Notes: generated by a model not told the origin, from the sequence alone. Shown: positions 1 to 9,407, counted from the first letter of the stretch. The stretch is DNA of 64,000 nt from Subtercola sp. (GCA_025463745.1 JAODBB010000217.1:20790-84789), one strand, 5' to 3'. Made by a program: numbers and translations.

Positions 1-6
1 CCAACT

Positions 7-1065
7 ATGAAAGTTCCCGCCGCCCCGCTTGCGCTCGACGACCTCGATCGTCGCATCGTCGCGGCCCTTCAGCTGGATCCTCGGGCGTCGTGGTCGCAGA
101 TCGGCAAGATGGTGAACACGTCGGAGACGACCGCGCTGCGGCGCGTGCAGCGGCTGCGCGACACCGGTGCGCTGATCATCTCGGCGTCGCCAGACCCGCA
201 GCGCTGCGGCTTCGGCCAGCCGGTGCTGCTGTACTTCCGCACCATCCCGGGCATGAAAGAGAGCCTGGCCGACCAGCTGGCGCAGCGTTCCGACATTCGG
301 TACGTCTCGCAGGTGACCGGCCGCGCCGATGTGATGTGCGAGCTGATCGCCCCCGACAGCCGATATCTCGCCGACGTGCTCATGCACCAGCTGCCGAAGA
401 CCGAACTCTTCTCGAGCAGCCGCACCGAAGTCGTGCTCAAGCGATTCAAGACCCGCGACCAGTGGAGCACGACCCTCCTCGACGGCATGAAGTCGACGCC
501 GGATCCCGGCCCCCAGATGACCGACGAACAGCTGCCGAAGCTCGACTCCACCGACCTGCAGATTCTCGCCGGGCTGAGTATCGACGGCCGGCGAAGCTAC
601 GCTGACCTCTCGACCGAATTGGGCATCAGCGAAACGGTGGTCGGGCGTCGCATGCAATCGATGATGTCGGCCAAACAGCTCGAATTCGTGGCGATGGTCG
701 ACCCCACGACACTCGGGTTCCAGATGGAGGCGATGCTGCACCTTCACGTCGACCTGGCGAAACTCGACGACACTGCTCGGGCCGTGGCCGAAATGCCCCA
801 GGCGCGGTATGTCTCGGCGACCAGCGGCGACTCCGACCTGATCATCGACGCGGTGTTCCGCGACGCCAGCGCCCTCTATGACTTCGTTTCGGCAACGCTC
901 GGCAAGCTGAGCGGCATTCGAGACGTGGAGATCGACATCGTTCTCGAAGCGATCAAACGGGACTACCGATATCCGTTGTTCTCGCGAGTCGAAGATCGCG
1001 AGACCGAAGAGAGCGTGTCGGCCGGTTCGTTCACGCACGCCTGGCGAGGCCCGACGTTGGTCTAG
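7..1065 (+). CDS. Tandem Lrp/AsnC-family transcriptional regulator
   Basis: This 352-aa protein holds two complete Lrp/AsnC modules in one chain. The first HTH is at about residues 10-60 (LDDLDRRIVAALQLDPRASW) and its ligand-sensing RAM domain at about 70-150. The second HTH is at about 180-230 (LDSTDLQILAGLSIDGRRSY) and its RAM domain at about 240-325. Typical Lrp proteins are 150-170 aa, so this is a duplicated-fusion form seen in actinobacteria. Family members bind DNA and sense amino acids or peptides. The gene sits just upstream of, and codirectional with, a peptide-type ABC operon, so control of that operon is a reasonable inference. The ATG lies 6 bases from the window edge, so an upstream start cannot be excluded. 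Confidence 0.9.
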   Translation: MKVPAAPLALDDLDRRIVAALQLDPRASWSQIGKMVNTSETTALRRVQRLRDTGALIISASPDPQRCGFGQPVLLYFRTIPGMKESLADQLAQRSDIRYVSQVTGRADVMCELIAPDSRYLADVLMHQLPKTELFSSSRTEVVLKRFKTRDQWSTTLLDGMKSTPDPGPQMTDEQLPKLDSTDLQILAGLSIDGRRSYADLSTELGISETVVGRRMQSMMSAKQLEFVAMVDPTTLGFQMEAMLHLHVDLAKLDDTARAVAEMPQARYVSATSGDSDLIIDAVFRDASALYDFVSATLGKLSGIRDVEIDIVLEAIKRDYRYPLFSRVEDRETEESVSAGSFTHAWRGPTLV

Positions 1066-1096
1066 GCCACGTCGAACCAAGCGCCCGCCGCACTGA

Positions 1097-1124
1097 CCCA
1101 CAACAGCACACCCCACAACAGCAC
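1097..1124. repeat. 13-bp direct repeat in the promoter region of the peptide ABC operon
   Basis: CCCACAACAGCAC occurs at 1097-1109 and again at 1112-1124 (15-bp period) in the gap between the Lrp-like gene and the ABC operon. It could be a regulator site, but there is no independent support. Confidence 0.4.
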
Positions 1125-1187
1125 CTGTCTCGAAGCGCACTACGGCGCGCTCATTTTCCAGACCCCTCACGCACCTAGGAGAATCAC

Positions 1188-2750
1188 ATGACGAAAGAGT
1201 TCGATCGCCGTTCTTTTCTCAAGACCCTGACCGCTGCGGGCAGCGTCGTGCTGCTCGCCCCGGTGCTCGCCGCCTGTTCGCCGCTCAACAACGCGGCGTC
1301 GTCGCCCAGCGCCTCGGCGTTCGGCAACCCGGTCAAGGGCGGTACAGCAGTGCTGGCCATCCAAGACAACCCGGTCAACATGGATCCGGCAGACGGCCAA
1401 CTGTACTCGTCGCTCCAGGTCTACCAGAACATCTTCAGCACGCTCATCAACGTCGAGGCCGACTTCTCCTTCGCGGCGAACCTCGCGACGACCTGGAAGC
1501 AGGAAGACCCACTGACCTGGTCGTTCACCCTCGTGCAGAACGCGGTGTTCCACAACGGCGACCCGATGACGGCGAAAGATGTCGACTACTCGATCACTCG
1601 CATGAAGACCCACGGTCTTGGTGCCTTCGTCGCCTTCTTCGACTCGGTCGAAGTCATCGACGACTACACCTTCAAGATCCACCTGACGAAGCCGTACGGC
1701 CCGATGGAGGCCACGCTCGCGAGCTTCGTGAACATCGTCAGCCAGAAGGCCGTCGAGAGCCAGGATCCGAAGGAGATGCCGATCGGCACCGGCCCCTACA
1801 TGATGACCGAATGGGTCAAGGGCAGCCACGTCACCCTGAAGCGCTGGGACAAGTATTTCAAGAGCGACAAGCCCTACCTCGACCAGGTCACCTTCCAGTC
1901 TGTGCCCGACGACAGCGTTCGTCTCGCCGGCCTGCAGACCGGGCAGTTCGACTGGATCCAGACCGTTCCGGCGCAGCAGATTCCCGACATCGAGAAGTCG
2001 ACCACGATCTCGCACACCAAGGCCGGCCCGTACTTCCCCTACCTCATCGAACTCAACACCACCGGGGGCCCGTTCGCCAGTCTCCAGGCCCGCCAGGCCA
2101 TCAACTGGGCGATCGACCGCACCGAGATCGTGAAGCTGTCGTTCTTCGGCGCCGCGATCGAAGCCGCCGAGGCAGTGTCAGCCCCCAACCCGTTCTTTTC
2201 GGGTGCGAACTACTACGACGGCGGCCCCGACCTCGACAAGGCCAAGGCGCTGCTGGCGCAGGCGAATCTCACGAGTACCGACCTCGAGATCCTGGTCGAG
2301 CAGGAGGATTCGTCGTACACGCTGATCGCGCAGGTTCTGCAGTCGCAACTGCAGAAGATCGGCCTGAACGCGACGATCTCGACGGCCTCGTCTGCCGACT
2401 ACTTCGGGCGGCTCGCCAGCCAGAAGTTCGACATCGCGGTGACGTACTTCAGTGCATCCCTCGACCCGGCACTCACCTATTACCTGCTCGGGTATTCGAC
2501 GTCGGGCTTCAACTTCACCGGGTACAAGAGCCCCACGCTCGATGCGGCCCTCGAGAGCTTCACGTTCAATCCCGATCAGGATGCCCGCAAGAAGCTCTAC
2601 CCCGACATGGTGAAACTGTTCCAGCAGGAGTCGCCGTTCATCTTTCTTGCGAACCGGTACGCAGAGTACTTCACGAAGACCGACTTCGCCGGCGCCGTCT
2701 CGCTGCCCACGCTCGAGATCCGCGCGGAGGACATGTGGATTTCGAAGTAG
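1188..2750 (+). CDS. Peptide/nickel-type ABC transporter substrate-binding lipoprotein
   Basis: This 520-aa family 5 extracellular solute-binding protein (DppA/OppA type) captures a ligand outside the membrane for the permeases that follow. The N-terminus combines a twin-arginine motif (RRSFLK at residues 8-13) with a lipobox (LAAC, Cys about 30), so Tat export and lipid anchoring are likely. The mature protein carries typical SBP_bac_5 segments such as DPLTWSFTLVQNAVFHNGDP and GTGPYMM. Start is supported by AGGAGA a few bases upstream. The permease gene begins 25 bases after the stop. The ligand cannot be read from sequence; the family covers oligopeptides, nickel and some opines or glycosides. 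Confidence 0.93.
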   Translation: MTKEFDRRSFLKTLTAAGSVVLLAPVLAACSPLNNAASSPSASAFGNPVKGGTAVLAIQDNPVNMDPADGQLYSSLQVYQNIFSTLINVEADFSFAANLATTWKQEDPLTWSFTLVQNAVFHNGDPMTAKDVDYSITRMKTHGLGAFVAFFDSVEVIDDYTFKIHLTKPYGPMEATLASFVNIVSQKAVESQDPKEMPIGTGPYMMTEWVKGSHVTLKRWDKYFKSDKPYLDQVTFQSVPDDSVRLAGLQTGQFDWIQTVPAQQIPDIEKSTTISHTKAGPYFPYLIELNTTGGPFASLQARQAINWAIDRTEIVKLSFFGAAIEAAEAVSAPNPFFSGANYYDGGPDLDKAKALLAQANLTSTDLEILVEQEDSSYTLIAQVLQSQLQKIGLNATISTASSADYFGRLASQKFDIAVTYFSASLDPALTYYLLGYSTSGFNFTGYKSPTLDAALESFTFNPDQDARKKLYPDMVKLFQQESPFIFLANRYAEYFTKTDFAGAVSLPTLEIRAEDMWISK

Positions 2751-2775
2751 TCATGCGAACAGCTGGAGACGCCGG

Positions 2776-3720
2776 ATGATCCTCCGGCGGCTTCTACTGA
2801 CGATTCCGATTCTCATCGGAACGTCGATCATCGTGTTCGCGATTCTGCGCCTGATTCCCGGCGACCCTGCCGCGGCCATCCTTGGCTCGAACGCCACGCC
2901 CGACATGATCGTGCAGGTGCGCTCGCAGCTCGGGCTCGACCAGCCGATCTACCAGCAGTTCGTGACCTGGATCACCGGCATCGTGCAGGGCGACTTCGGT
3001 CACGACTACATAACCAACCAGTCGATCACCGAAGAACTCGCGGTGCGCCTGCCGGTGACGCTCGAGCTTGCTGCGTTCGCCTTCATTCTCGCCCTGCTCT
3101 TCGCCGTGCCGCTCGGTGTGATCTCCGCCGTGCGACAGGGCGGCTGGCTCGATCGGGCGGTGCGGGCGTTCGCGGTGTTCACCATCGCCATCCCCGACTT
3201 CGTGTTCGGCATTCTGGGCATTCTGGTGTTCGCGCTGGCGTTGTCGGTTGTGCCCTCGTCGGGATTCGTGCCGATCTCGGCCGGGCTCGGTGACAACCTG
3301 CGTTCGCTCGCGGTTCCTGCCGTCGCCCTGGCTCTGGGCCTCGGCGGAGTGCTCATCAGGGTCACCCGCTCGGCGATGCTCGACGTGCTGAACGCCGATT
3401 ACGTTCGATTCGCCAAGGCCAGTGGGTTCGGCGCGGGCACGATCGTCTTCCGGTATGCGCTCCGCAACGCATCCGTTCCCATCGTCACGGTGATCGGGCT
3501 GCAACTGGGCTACCTGCTCGGCGGTACCGTGGTGGTCGAACAACTCTTCGGCCTGCCAGGCGTCGGGCAGCTCATCGTGCAGGCGATGCTGTCGCGCAAC
3601 TATCCGGTGGTGCAGGCCTGCATTCTCGTCTTCGTCGTGGCCTTCATCGTGGCGAACCTCGCGACCGACCTGCTCTATGCCGTTCTCAACCCGAGACTGC
3701 GAAAGGCTGGTGCAGCGTGA
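2776..3720 (+). CDS. ABC transporter permease, DppB/OppB type
   Basis: This 314-aa integral membrane subunit belongs to the peptide importer. I take ATG at 2776 (MILRRLLLTIPILIGTSIIVF), because the longer ORF-track start lies inside the upstream SBP gene and the N-terminal DppB signature begins here. The protein has the N-terminal anchor and TM segments, GDPAAAILG and LGLDQP family motifs near the front, and the EAA-type loop around ADYVRFAKASGFG. The stop overlaps the next start (GTGA), so translation is coupled. It forms the pore with the next gene product. Confidence 0.93.
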   Translation: MILRRLLLTIPILIGTSIIVFAILRLIPGDPAAAILGSNATPDMIVQVRSQLGLDQPIYQQFVTWITGIVQGDFGHDYITNQSITEELAVRLPVTLELAAFAFILALLFAVPLGVISAVRQGGWLDRAVRAFAVFTIAIPDFVFGILGILVFALALSVVPSSGFVPISAGLGDNLRSLAVPAVALALGLGGVLIRVTRSAMLDVLNADYVRFAKASGFGAGTIVFRYALRNASVPIVTVIGLQLGYLLGGTVVVEQLFGLPGVGQLIVQAMLSRNYPVVQACILVFVVAFIVANLATDLLYAVLNPRLRKAGAA

Positions 3721-4631
3721 GCGTTCAGCTGATGTCAGACGACCTGGCCGTGATGGCTCCGGATGCCGCGCTCCCCGGTGATGCCGTCAGCGATTCGCGA
3801 TTCGGCTCGAGTATCGCCAAGCGCGCCGAACTGGTCGCGGGCGGCTCCCTCGTGCTGCTCGCCGTGCTCGTTGCGATCATCCTTCCGCTCCTCAACCCGG
3901 GCGGGGCGACCGCGGTGGATGCGAGCCAGTCGCTCGCCAGCCCCAGCTTCACGCACATTCTCGGGGCCGACCAGCTCGGCCGTGACCTGTTGACCCGAGT
4001 CGCCGTCGGCTACCAGATCTCGTTGACCATCTCGGTCGGCGCCGTGCTCTTCGCCGTCATCGTGGGCGGGCTGCTGGGCCTGCTTGCCGCCACGGCCTCG
4101 TCATTTTTCGATGGTCTGGTCATGCGGGTGCTCGACGTGGTCATGGCGTTCCCCGCGCTACTGCTGGCGATCGTGGTGGTCGCCCTGTTCGGCGCCGAAA
4201 CCCAGGTGCTGCTCGTGGCGATCGGGGTCGTGTACATTCCGATCATCGCCCGGGTGACACGGGCAGCGGCACTCGAGACCTCGAGCCAGGCCTACACCGA
4301 AGCCGCGCTGGCACGCGGTGCGACGCGGGCTCGAATCGTGTTCCGTCACATCGCACCGAACAGCCTGGGCCCGGTCATCGTGCAGGCGTCGATTCTGATG
4401 GCGGTGTCGATCATGCTCGAAGCCTCGCTGAGTTTCGTCGGTCTGGGTGTTCAGCCGCCGACGCCCTCGCTCGGCCTGATGCTCTCGCAGGGTCGCGACT
4501 TCATGTCGAGCGACCCGTGGGTCATTGCAGCGCCGGCCCTCGCCATTCTGGTGATCGTGCTGGGCTTCACGTTGATCGGCGACGGCTTGCAGAGCTGGCT
4601 CGACCCCAAGAAGAGGGCGATCGCACGATGA
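3717..4631 (+). CDS. ABC transporter permease, DppC/OppC type
   Basis: This 304-aa second permease starts at a GTG overlapping the previous stop by 4 nt. It has a cytoplasmic N-terminus, a first TM near residue 40, the DppC hallmark HILGADQLGRDLLTRV and the EAA loop TEAALARGATRARIVFRHIAPN. It pairs with the DppB-type permease to form the translocation channel. Its stop overlaps the ATPase start (ATGA). Confidence 0.93.
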   Translation: MSVQLMSDDLAVMAPDAALPGDAVSDSRFGSSIAKRAELVAGGSLVLLAVLVAIILPLLNPGGATAVDASQSLASPSFTHILGADQLGRDLLTRVAVGYQISLTISVGAVLFAVIVGGLLGLLAATASSFFDGLVMRVLDVVMAFPALLLAIVVVALFGAETQVLLVAIGVVYIPIIARVTRAAALETSSQAYTEAALARGATRARIVFRHIAPNSLGPVIVQASILMAVSIMLEASLSFVGLGVQPPTPSLGLMLSQGRDFMSSDPWVIAAPALAILVIVLGFTLIGDGLQSWLDPKKRAIAR

Positions 4632-5446
4632 CAACACTTCTCACCGTCGACGGCCTCGCCGTTCGTTATGCCGGGTCGCGGCGGCCCTCGATCTCGAACA
4701 TCTCGCTGCAACTCGCCGAGGGCGAAGTACTCGGGGTGGTCGGCGAATCGGGCTCGGGTAAGACGACCCTCGGGCTGTCGCTGCTCAGCCTGCTGCCGGC
4801 TGGCGCTGAGATGAGCGGCAGCATTCTCTTCGATGGCCAGCAGATCGTCGGGGCGCCCGAACGCGCGGTTCGGCCCCTTCGTGGAACCCGGCTCTCGACC
4901 ATTGTGCAGAACCCCGCGACCGCGCTGAACCCGAGCTTCTCGATCGGCAGCCAGATGACTGCGCTGCTGCGCCGGCACAAGAAGATCTCGCGCGCCGACG
5001 CACACACCCTCGCCATCGACTGGCTGGCCCGTGTCGGCATCGGCGAACCCGAGAACCGCATGCGGTCGTATGCCCACCAGCTCAGCGGCGGCATGAACCA
5101 GCGTGTCGTGATCGCGATGGCGCTGGCGCTCTCGCCGCGGCTGGTGATCGCCGACGAACCGACCTCCGCCCTCGATGTGACGGTGCAGGCCGCGATTCTC
5201 GGGCTGCTGAAAGACCTGATCGCCGACAGCGGCAGCTCGATGCTGCTGATCACCCACGACCTCGGCGTCGTCGCACAGATGTGCGACAGCGTCGCGGTGA
5301 TGAAAGACGGAGCGATGACAGAGAGCGGGCCCGTGCGGCAGATCTTCCACTCGCCGCAGACGGCCTACACGCGCCAGTTGCTCGCTGCGCAGCCGTCGCA
5401 TGCGGCCTCGTCGCCCGCCGCTCTGCAGAACGAGGTGGTGCGGTGA
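4628..5446 (+). CDS. ABC transporter ATP-binding protein, DppD/OppD type
   Basis: This 272-aa ATPase has Walker [10 protein letters not shown] (about residue 39), signature LSGGMNQR and Walker [13 protein letters not shown]. The start at 4628 overlaps the permease stop. It is shorter than most OppD proteins (about 320-340 aa); the C-terminal oligopeptide extension is trimmed and ends soon after the TAYTRQLL segment. It powers the importer with the next ATPase. Confidence 0.92.
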   Translation: MTTLLTVDGLAVRYAGSRRPSISNISLQLAEGEVLGVVGESGSGKTTLGLSLLSLLPAGAEMSGSILFDGQQIVGAPERAVRPLRGTRLSTIVQNPATALNPSFSIGSQMTALLRRHKKISRADAHTLAIDWLARVGIGEPENRMRSYAHQLSGGMNQRVVIAMALALSPRLVIADEPTSALDVTVQAAILGLLKDLIADSGSSMLLITHDLGVVAQMCDSVAVMKDGAMTESGPVRQIFHSPQTAYTRQLLAAQPSHAASSPAALQNEVVR

Positions 5447-6333
5447 GCGACGGCGTGCAGGCGCAGGAGTCGCCGCGGGTGGCGCAGTCGGCACAGCCGC
5501 TGCTGCAGGTGGACGCCGTGCGCAAGGAATACGACCGCAGCGGCTCGGTCGGCCGGTTTCGCCGCGCACCGAAAGAGCGGTTCGTGGCGGTAGACGACGT
5601 GTCGCTGACCATCTCGGCGGGCGAGACCCTCTCGGTGGTCGGGGAGTCGGGCTCGGGCAAGTCGACGCTCGGGCGCATGATCTTGGGGCTCACCGAACCG
5701 ACGAGTGGCAGCATCCTGTTCGACGGCGACGACATCACACACCGGGATGCGAGGCGACGGCGCGAACTGACGCGCGAAATCCAGGTGGTGTTTCAAGACC
5801 CGTACTCGTCTCTCGACCCTCGGCAGCGCATCGAAGACATCATTCGTGAGCCGCTCGACATCCACGGCATCGGAACGGTCGCCGAACGGCGACAACGCGT
5901 GGCCGACGTGATGGAGCAGGTGGCATTGTCTGAGCGGATGCGGCGGTTCTTTCCGCACCAGCTGAGTGGAGGCCTGCGCCAGCGCGTGTGCATCGCCTCG
6001 GCGCTGGTGGTGCGGCCGAAACTGATTGTGGCCGATGAGCCTGTCTCTGCGCTCGACGTGTCGGTTCAGGCGCAGATTCTCGATCTGTTCGAAGAGGTGC
6101 AACGGCGAACATCCGTCGCCCTGCTCTTCATCTCGCACGACCTCGGAGTGGTGCGCCAGATCAGCGACCGGGTCGCTGTGATGCGTCGCGGCGAGATCGT
6201 CGAGACCGGGCCGATCGACGACGTCTTCGAGCGGCCGACGCACCCCTACACGCGATCGTTGCTCTCGGCGATACCGCCGGCCGACCCCGATCTGCCGTTT
6301 CAGCCGGTGTTCTACGACGAGGCTGTGTCGTGA
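5443..6333 (+). CDS. ABC transporter ATP-binding protein, DppF/OppF type
   Basis: This is the second ATPase of the peptide importer, 296 aa from a GTG that overlaps the upstream stop. Walker A is GESGSGKST, the signature is LSGGLRQR and Walker B is [12 protein letters not shown]. The oligo/dipeptide C-terminal motif ([13 protein letters not shown]) is present. A linker rich in basic residues precedes Walker A ([21 protein letters not shown]), usual for OppF. The heterodimeric ATPase pair completes a five-component importer. Confidence 0.92.
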   Translation: MSDGVQAQESPRVAQSAQPLLQVDAVRKEYDRSGSVGRFRRAPKERFVAVDDVSLTISAGETLSVVGESGSGKSTLGRMILGLTEPTSGSILFDGDDITHRDARRRRELTREIQVVFQDPYSSLDPRQRIEDIIREPLDIHGIGTVAERRQRVADVMEQVALSERMRRFFPHQLSGGLRQRVCIASALVVRPKLIVADEPVSALDVSVQAQILDLFEEVQRRTSVALLFISHDLGVVRQISDRVAVMRRGEIVETGPIDDVFERPTHPYTRSLLSAIPPADPDLPFQPVFYDEAVS

Positions 6334-6379
6334 GCGCCGCACTACTTCTCTTCTCCTCTTCTGCGGAAAGGCCCTGATC

Positions 6380-7807
6380 ATGGCTCGAGTTGCGCTCTAC
6401 GGCGGCGGCGGCGCACCCTTCAATCACGCAGCGATTCTGGCGGCGGCGGGGCACGAGGTGGAGTTCGTCTTCCCGGTCGACATTCTGGCCGGGGCTCTCG
6501 CCGGTGTCGACGCATTCGTGATGCCGGGTGGTGGCTACTTCGCGATGCAGGGGCAGCTCTCGCCGCTCGGCGTCGAAGGGTGCCGCACCATCCGTCACTA
6601 CGTCGAGGCGGGCGGAATGTACATCGGCTCGTGTGCGGGCAGCTACGACGCGGCGGCGGTACCCGCGCGTTTTCTCGACGACTGCCCCGAGCAGGCTGAA
6701 CTGCAATTGGTGGATGCACGTGTCTGGAACGACGGCGCGTCGCGGTTCGGTGTCATCCAATCTCCGGGCATCGGTGAGTTGCTGGCGTCGAACGTCGACC
6801 CCGGGCATCCGGTCATGGCGGGCATGCCCGCGGAGTTTCGCATCACGCATTACAACGGGCCGCTCTTCGTCGGAGGCAAGGCGCTCTCAGTGGTGGCAGG
6901 GGCGACATCGAACTTCACGGCGGCCGAGGGGTTCTTGGGCGGCGGCGGATCCCTGCTGATCGATGAGGCGGTGGCGCAGGGCGTTTCGAACATCGTCGCC
7001 GATGAGCGTGGTGAGGGGCGGGTGGTGCTGTTCGGCTCGCACCCCGAGTTCGGCGCATCGCTGACGATGGATGACGCGGGGCTACCGGCGACGATGCTGC
7101 TGAACGCGGTGGCATGGCAGCTGGCGGCGCGGGCCGATGTTTCTCCGGTGGCAGGGGCCGTCAGTAGCGCGGCAGGCGGTGGCTCGGTCGGCGGTGACGC
7201 GGCAGGCGGTGGCTCGGTGGGCGGTGGCTCGGTCGGCGGTGGCTCGGCTGGTGGTGGCTCGGCTGGTGGTGGCCCGGCCGGCGTGACTCTCGCCATCCAC
7301 TCGCCGATCGCGGCCGTCGCCGGCGACCTGGCGGGGCTGCCGGCGCTGGTCGATCGCATTCGTGCGCTCTGTGACGAGCTCGCGGCGCACGCCGGCGAAC
7401 CCGCCTGGCTCAAAACCGACCAGGCCATGTCGATGTTCGGCCACAGCGGGGCGGAGGTGTGGCAGAACGCGCTGCTGCGCATCCCGGAGTTCGCTGTCGA
7501 GGCGCTCGCCGCGGCATCCAGCCTGCCCGACTGGGTGCTCAGCTTTCGCCAGCCCGCCGAATGGATGATCGACGGCGGCTTCTGGGGAGTCGCCCCTCTG
7601 CTCGAACAGACCGCCGCCATGCTCGGGTCGGTGAGTGTCTCGTGGTCGGCTTCGTTCCCAGCCGACGACGGGTACGACCACATGACCGACAGCCCGTACC
7701 ACCTCGTCGCGGGCTCATACCTCGCCGCGGTCGGGCGCGCCTCGGCCGCGGCACTGCTGGCGCGGGCGTTCGCCGCCTCGTCTCGTCGTGGCGAGGCGTC
7801 GCTGTGA
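6380..7807 (+). CDS. BPL_N-domain (glutamine amidotransferase-like) protein with Gly/Ser linker
   Basis: Residues 1-250 form a class I amidotransferase-like fold related to the N-terminal domain of biotin-protein ligase: YGGGGAPFNH at the start, MPGGGYFAMQG, a nucleophile-elbow-like SCAGSYD with a Cys, and a C-terminal GSHPEFG. A low-complexity linker (about residues 268-300) with repeated GGGSVGG/GGGSAGG units follows, then about 170 residues I cannot assign. The start is supported by GGAAAGG upstream. It lies 46 bases after the importer ATPase gene in the same direction, so it may process the imported compound. The reaction is unknown. Stop is 6 bases before the convergent sigma-factor gene. 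Confidence 0.75.
   Translation: MARVALYGGGGAPFNHAAILAAAGHEVEFVFPVDILAGALAGVDAFVMPGGGYFAMQGQLSPLGVEGCRTIRHYVEAGGMYIGSCAGSYDAAAVPARFLDDCPEQAELQLVDARVWNDGASRFGVIQSPGIGELLASNVDPGHPVMAGMPAEFRITHYNGPLFVGGKALSVVAGATSNFTAAEGFLGGGGSLLIDEAVAQGVSNIVADERGEGRVVLFGSHPEFGASLTMDDAGLPATMLLNAVAWQLAARADVSPVAGAVSSAAGGGSVGGDAAGGGSVGGGSVGGGSAGGGSAGGGPAGVTLAIHSPIAAVAGDLAGLPALVDRIRALCDELAAHAGEPAWLKTDQAMSMFGHSGAEVWQNALLRIPEFAVEALAAASSLPDWVLSFRQPAEWMIDGGFWGVAPLLEQTAAMLGSVSVSWSASFPADDGYDHMTDSPYHLVAGSYLAAVGRASAAALLARAFAASSRRGEASL
7183..7275 (+). repeat. In-frame GGCGGTGGCTCG tandem repeat (Gly/Ser linker)
   Basis: Imperfect 15-bp units built on GGCGGTGGCTCGG encode the flexible linker of the BPL_N protein. Slippage in such an array would change linker length in 5-residue steps without a frameshift. 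Confidence 0.85.
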
Positions 7808-7813
7808 CCCCGT

Positions 7814-9028
7814 TCAGTCGCCGTCGAGCTCGCTGACTCGACGGGCGTAGAAGTCTCGAACCGGGCCGTTGCGCTCCCGCGAACGAACTCGAACATACGC
7901 CTCGCGAGCAGCCCGGGTTCGCCCGAGACGGCGAAGGATGTCGGCGCGGGCCGCGATCGCTGTGCGCTCCGCCGCTCCCCCAAGCTCCGGCTCGATCGCG
8001 TCGAGCTCGGCGAGCGACCCCACTTCACCGCCCGGCAAGAAACTGCGAGCGACAATTCGGGCGACCTTGGCAGAAGGCGAGGGCCAGCGCTCGATGAGCC
8101 GGTCATACAGCGTGCAGATCGACACCCAATCCGTCTGTTGCCATTCCGACGCCTGCGAGTGAAGCCCCGCGATACCTGCTTCGAGGGCGAACCGCCCGCC
8201 GCCCTGTAACGCCTCGGTTGCCAAGTCGAGTCCCTCAAGAATTTCGCGCCTGTTCCATTCACTCCGGTCGGCGAATTCGAGCGTCACGACCTCGCCACGA
8301 GAATCGATGCGCGTGGATGCGCGAGCATCCGTCAGAAGCAGCAATCCGAGCAGTCCGGCCGTCTCATGGTTCTGCGGAAGCAGCACTCGAAGTCGACGCG
8401 CGAGTTCAATTGCCGTCACAGTCACCGACAGCGACCCTAACTGTTCGCCCTTCAGCGCCGTGTGACCGATGGTGTAGAATAGGTACACCGTGCTCAGAAC
8501 ATCGGTGAGCCGGTCATCCAGCATCAGTGCATCGATCGAACCGAACCGAATCCCTTCGCGCTCGATCTGCCGCTTTGCTCGAGTCAGTCGAGCGCTCAGC
8601 GCGGTGTGGCCAACGAGCATCGCGTCTGCGATCTGCTCCGTCGGAACGCCGCAGACGAATCGCAGAGCGAGTGCGAGCCGGGTCTCTGGCGCCAGGGCTG
8701 GAGTGCACGTGACAAGGAGCAAGCCGAGTCGATCGTCGCCGCCCGGCGATTCTTCGACCGAATCAGGCCTTTCGTCGAGAAGCAGAGGGAGCCGTTCACG
8801 AAGGCGAGCATCCCGTCTCACAGCGTCTATGGCTATTCGCTTGGCAACCGTTGTGACCCACGCGGCAGGATTGATGAGCAGTTCTCGTTCGCGCGATGTT
8901 GCGGCGCGGGCGAAGGCCTCCTGTACGGCATCCTCGGCCAGCTCGAGGCTGCCGGTGAAGCGGATGACCGCCGCAAGGATGCGTGGCCACTCCTGGCGAA
9001 ACGCGGTTTCGAGATCTGGAGTGGCCAC
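7814..9028 (-). CDS. ECF42-type RNA polymerase sigma factor with C-terminal extension
   Basis: This 404-aa protein starts at a GTG. Region 2 is at about residues 10-75 (GSLELAEDAVQEAFARA, PAAWVTTVAKRIAIDAVRR) and region 4 at about 115-170 (LALALRFVCGVPTEQIADAM, SARLTRAKRQI). A long C-terminal helical extension follows, about 230 residues. This is the ECF42 architecture, whose extension is known to be needed for activity in characterised members. It lies 10 bases downstream of a YciI/DGPF gene on the same strand, the classical ECF42 partner. No anti-sigma gene is adjacent, as expected for the group. Confidence 0.9.
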   Translation of the reverse strand: MATPDLETAFRQEWPRILAAVIRFTGSLELAEDAVQEAFARAATSRERELLINPAAWVTTVAKRIAIDAVRRDARLRERLPLLLDERPDSVEESPGGDDRLGLLLVTCTPALAPETRLALALRFVCGVPTEQIADAMLVGHTALSARLTRAKRQIEREGIRFGSIDALMLDDRLTDVLSTVYLFYTIGHTALKGEQLGSLSVTVTAIELARRLRVLLPQNHETAGLLGLLLLTDARASTRIDSRGEVVTLEFADRSEWNRREILEGLDLATEALQGGGRFALEAGIAGLHSQASEWQQTDWVSICTLYDRLIERWPSPSAKVARIVARSFLPGGEVGSLAELDAIEPELGGAAERTAIAARADILRRLGRTRAAREAYVRVRSRERNGPVRDFYARRVSELDGD

Positions 9029-9038
9029 GCCCTTATTA

Positions 9039-9407
9039 TTACTGCATCGCCCCGGTTTCCATCACCGGGTAGAGCTCGATCCATCCCCCGGTCGGGCAGA
9101 CGGCAGCGAGTTCGCGAGCTTGCGCGACGTCTTTCACGCCGAGCTTGTAGTAACCGGTCACGACCTCCTTCGCCTCACCGAATGGCCCGTCTGTGTAGAC
9201 CGCCGCCGCGCCGTTGCGCGCAGGAGTGATTCGTACGGCGGTCGAGGGCGGTTGCAGGGCATCCCCGCCCAGAACCTTCGCACCAGCGGCCTCGACCGCC
9301 TGTGCGAATTCGCCGTGCCCGCGCATGGCCTCCGACCATTGCGCTTCGCTGACCAGCGACGGATCCCACGCCTCTTCGACAATCAACACGATGTATTCCT
9401 CAGCCAT
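9039..9407 (-). CDS. YciI-like DGPF-domain protein
   Basis: This is a 122-aa small ferredoxin-like-fold protein containing the diagnostic DGPF motif (VYTDGPFGEAKEVVTGYY). I choose ATG at 9407 (MAEEYIVLIVEE) because AAGGAGAAGCTC immediately precedes it; the ORF-track start 14 codons earlier has no such support. It is cotranscribed with the ECF42 sigma factor downstream. DGPF proteins are regularly encoded with ECF42 factors and are probably target or accessory proteins; their biochemical role is not established. Confidence 0.9.
   Translation of the reverse strand: MAEEYIVLIVEEAWDPSLVSEAQWSEAMRGHGEFAQAVEAAGAKVLGGDALQPPSTAVRITPARNGAAAVYTDGPFGEAKEVVTGYYKLGVKDVAQARELAAVCPTGGWIELYPVMETGAMQ

Noticed and set aside
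7183-7275. CRISPR-like or minisatellite array
   Set aside because: Units are contiguous, about 15 bp and in-frame Gly/Ser codons; there are no spacers and no cas genes. It is a protein linker.
6850-8262. 470-codon minus-strand ORF across the Gly/Ser repeat
   Set aside because: The repeat reads as Pro/Glu/Thr in the antisense frame, but there is no family signal, and it overlaps both the BPL_N gene and the ECF42 gene.
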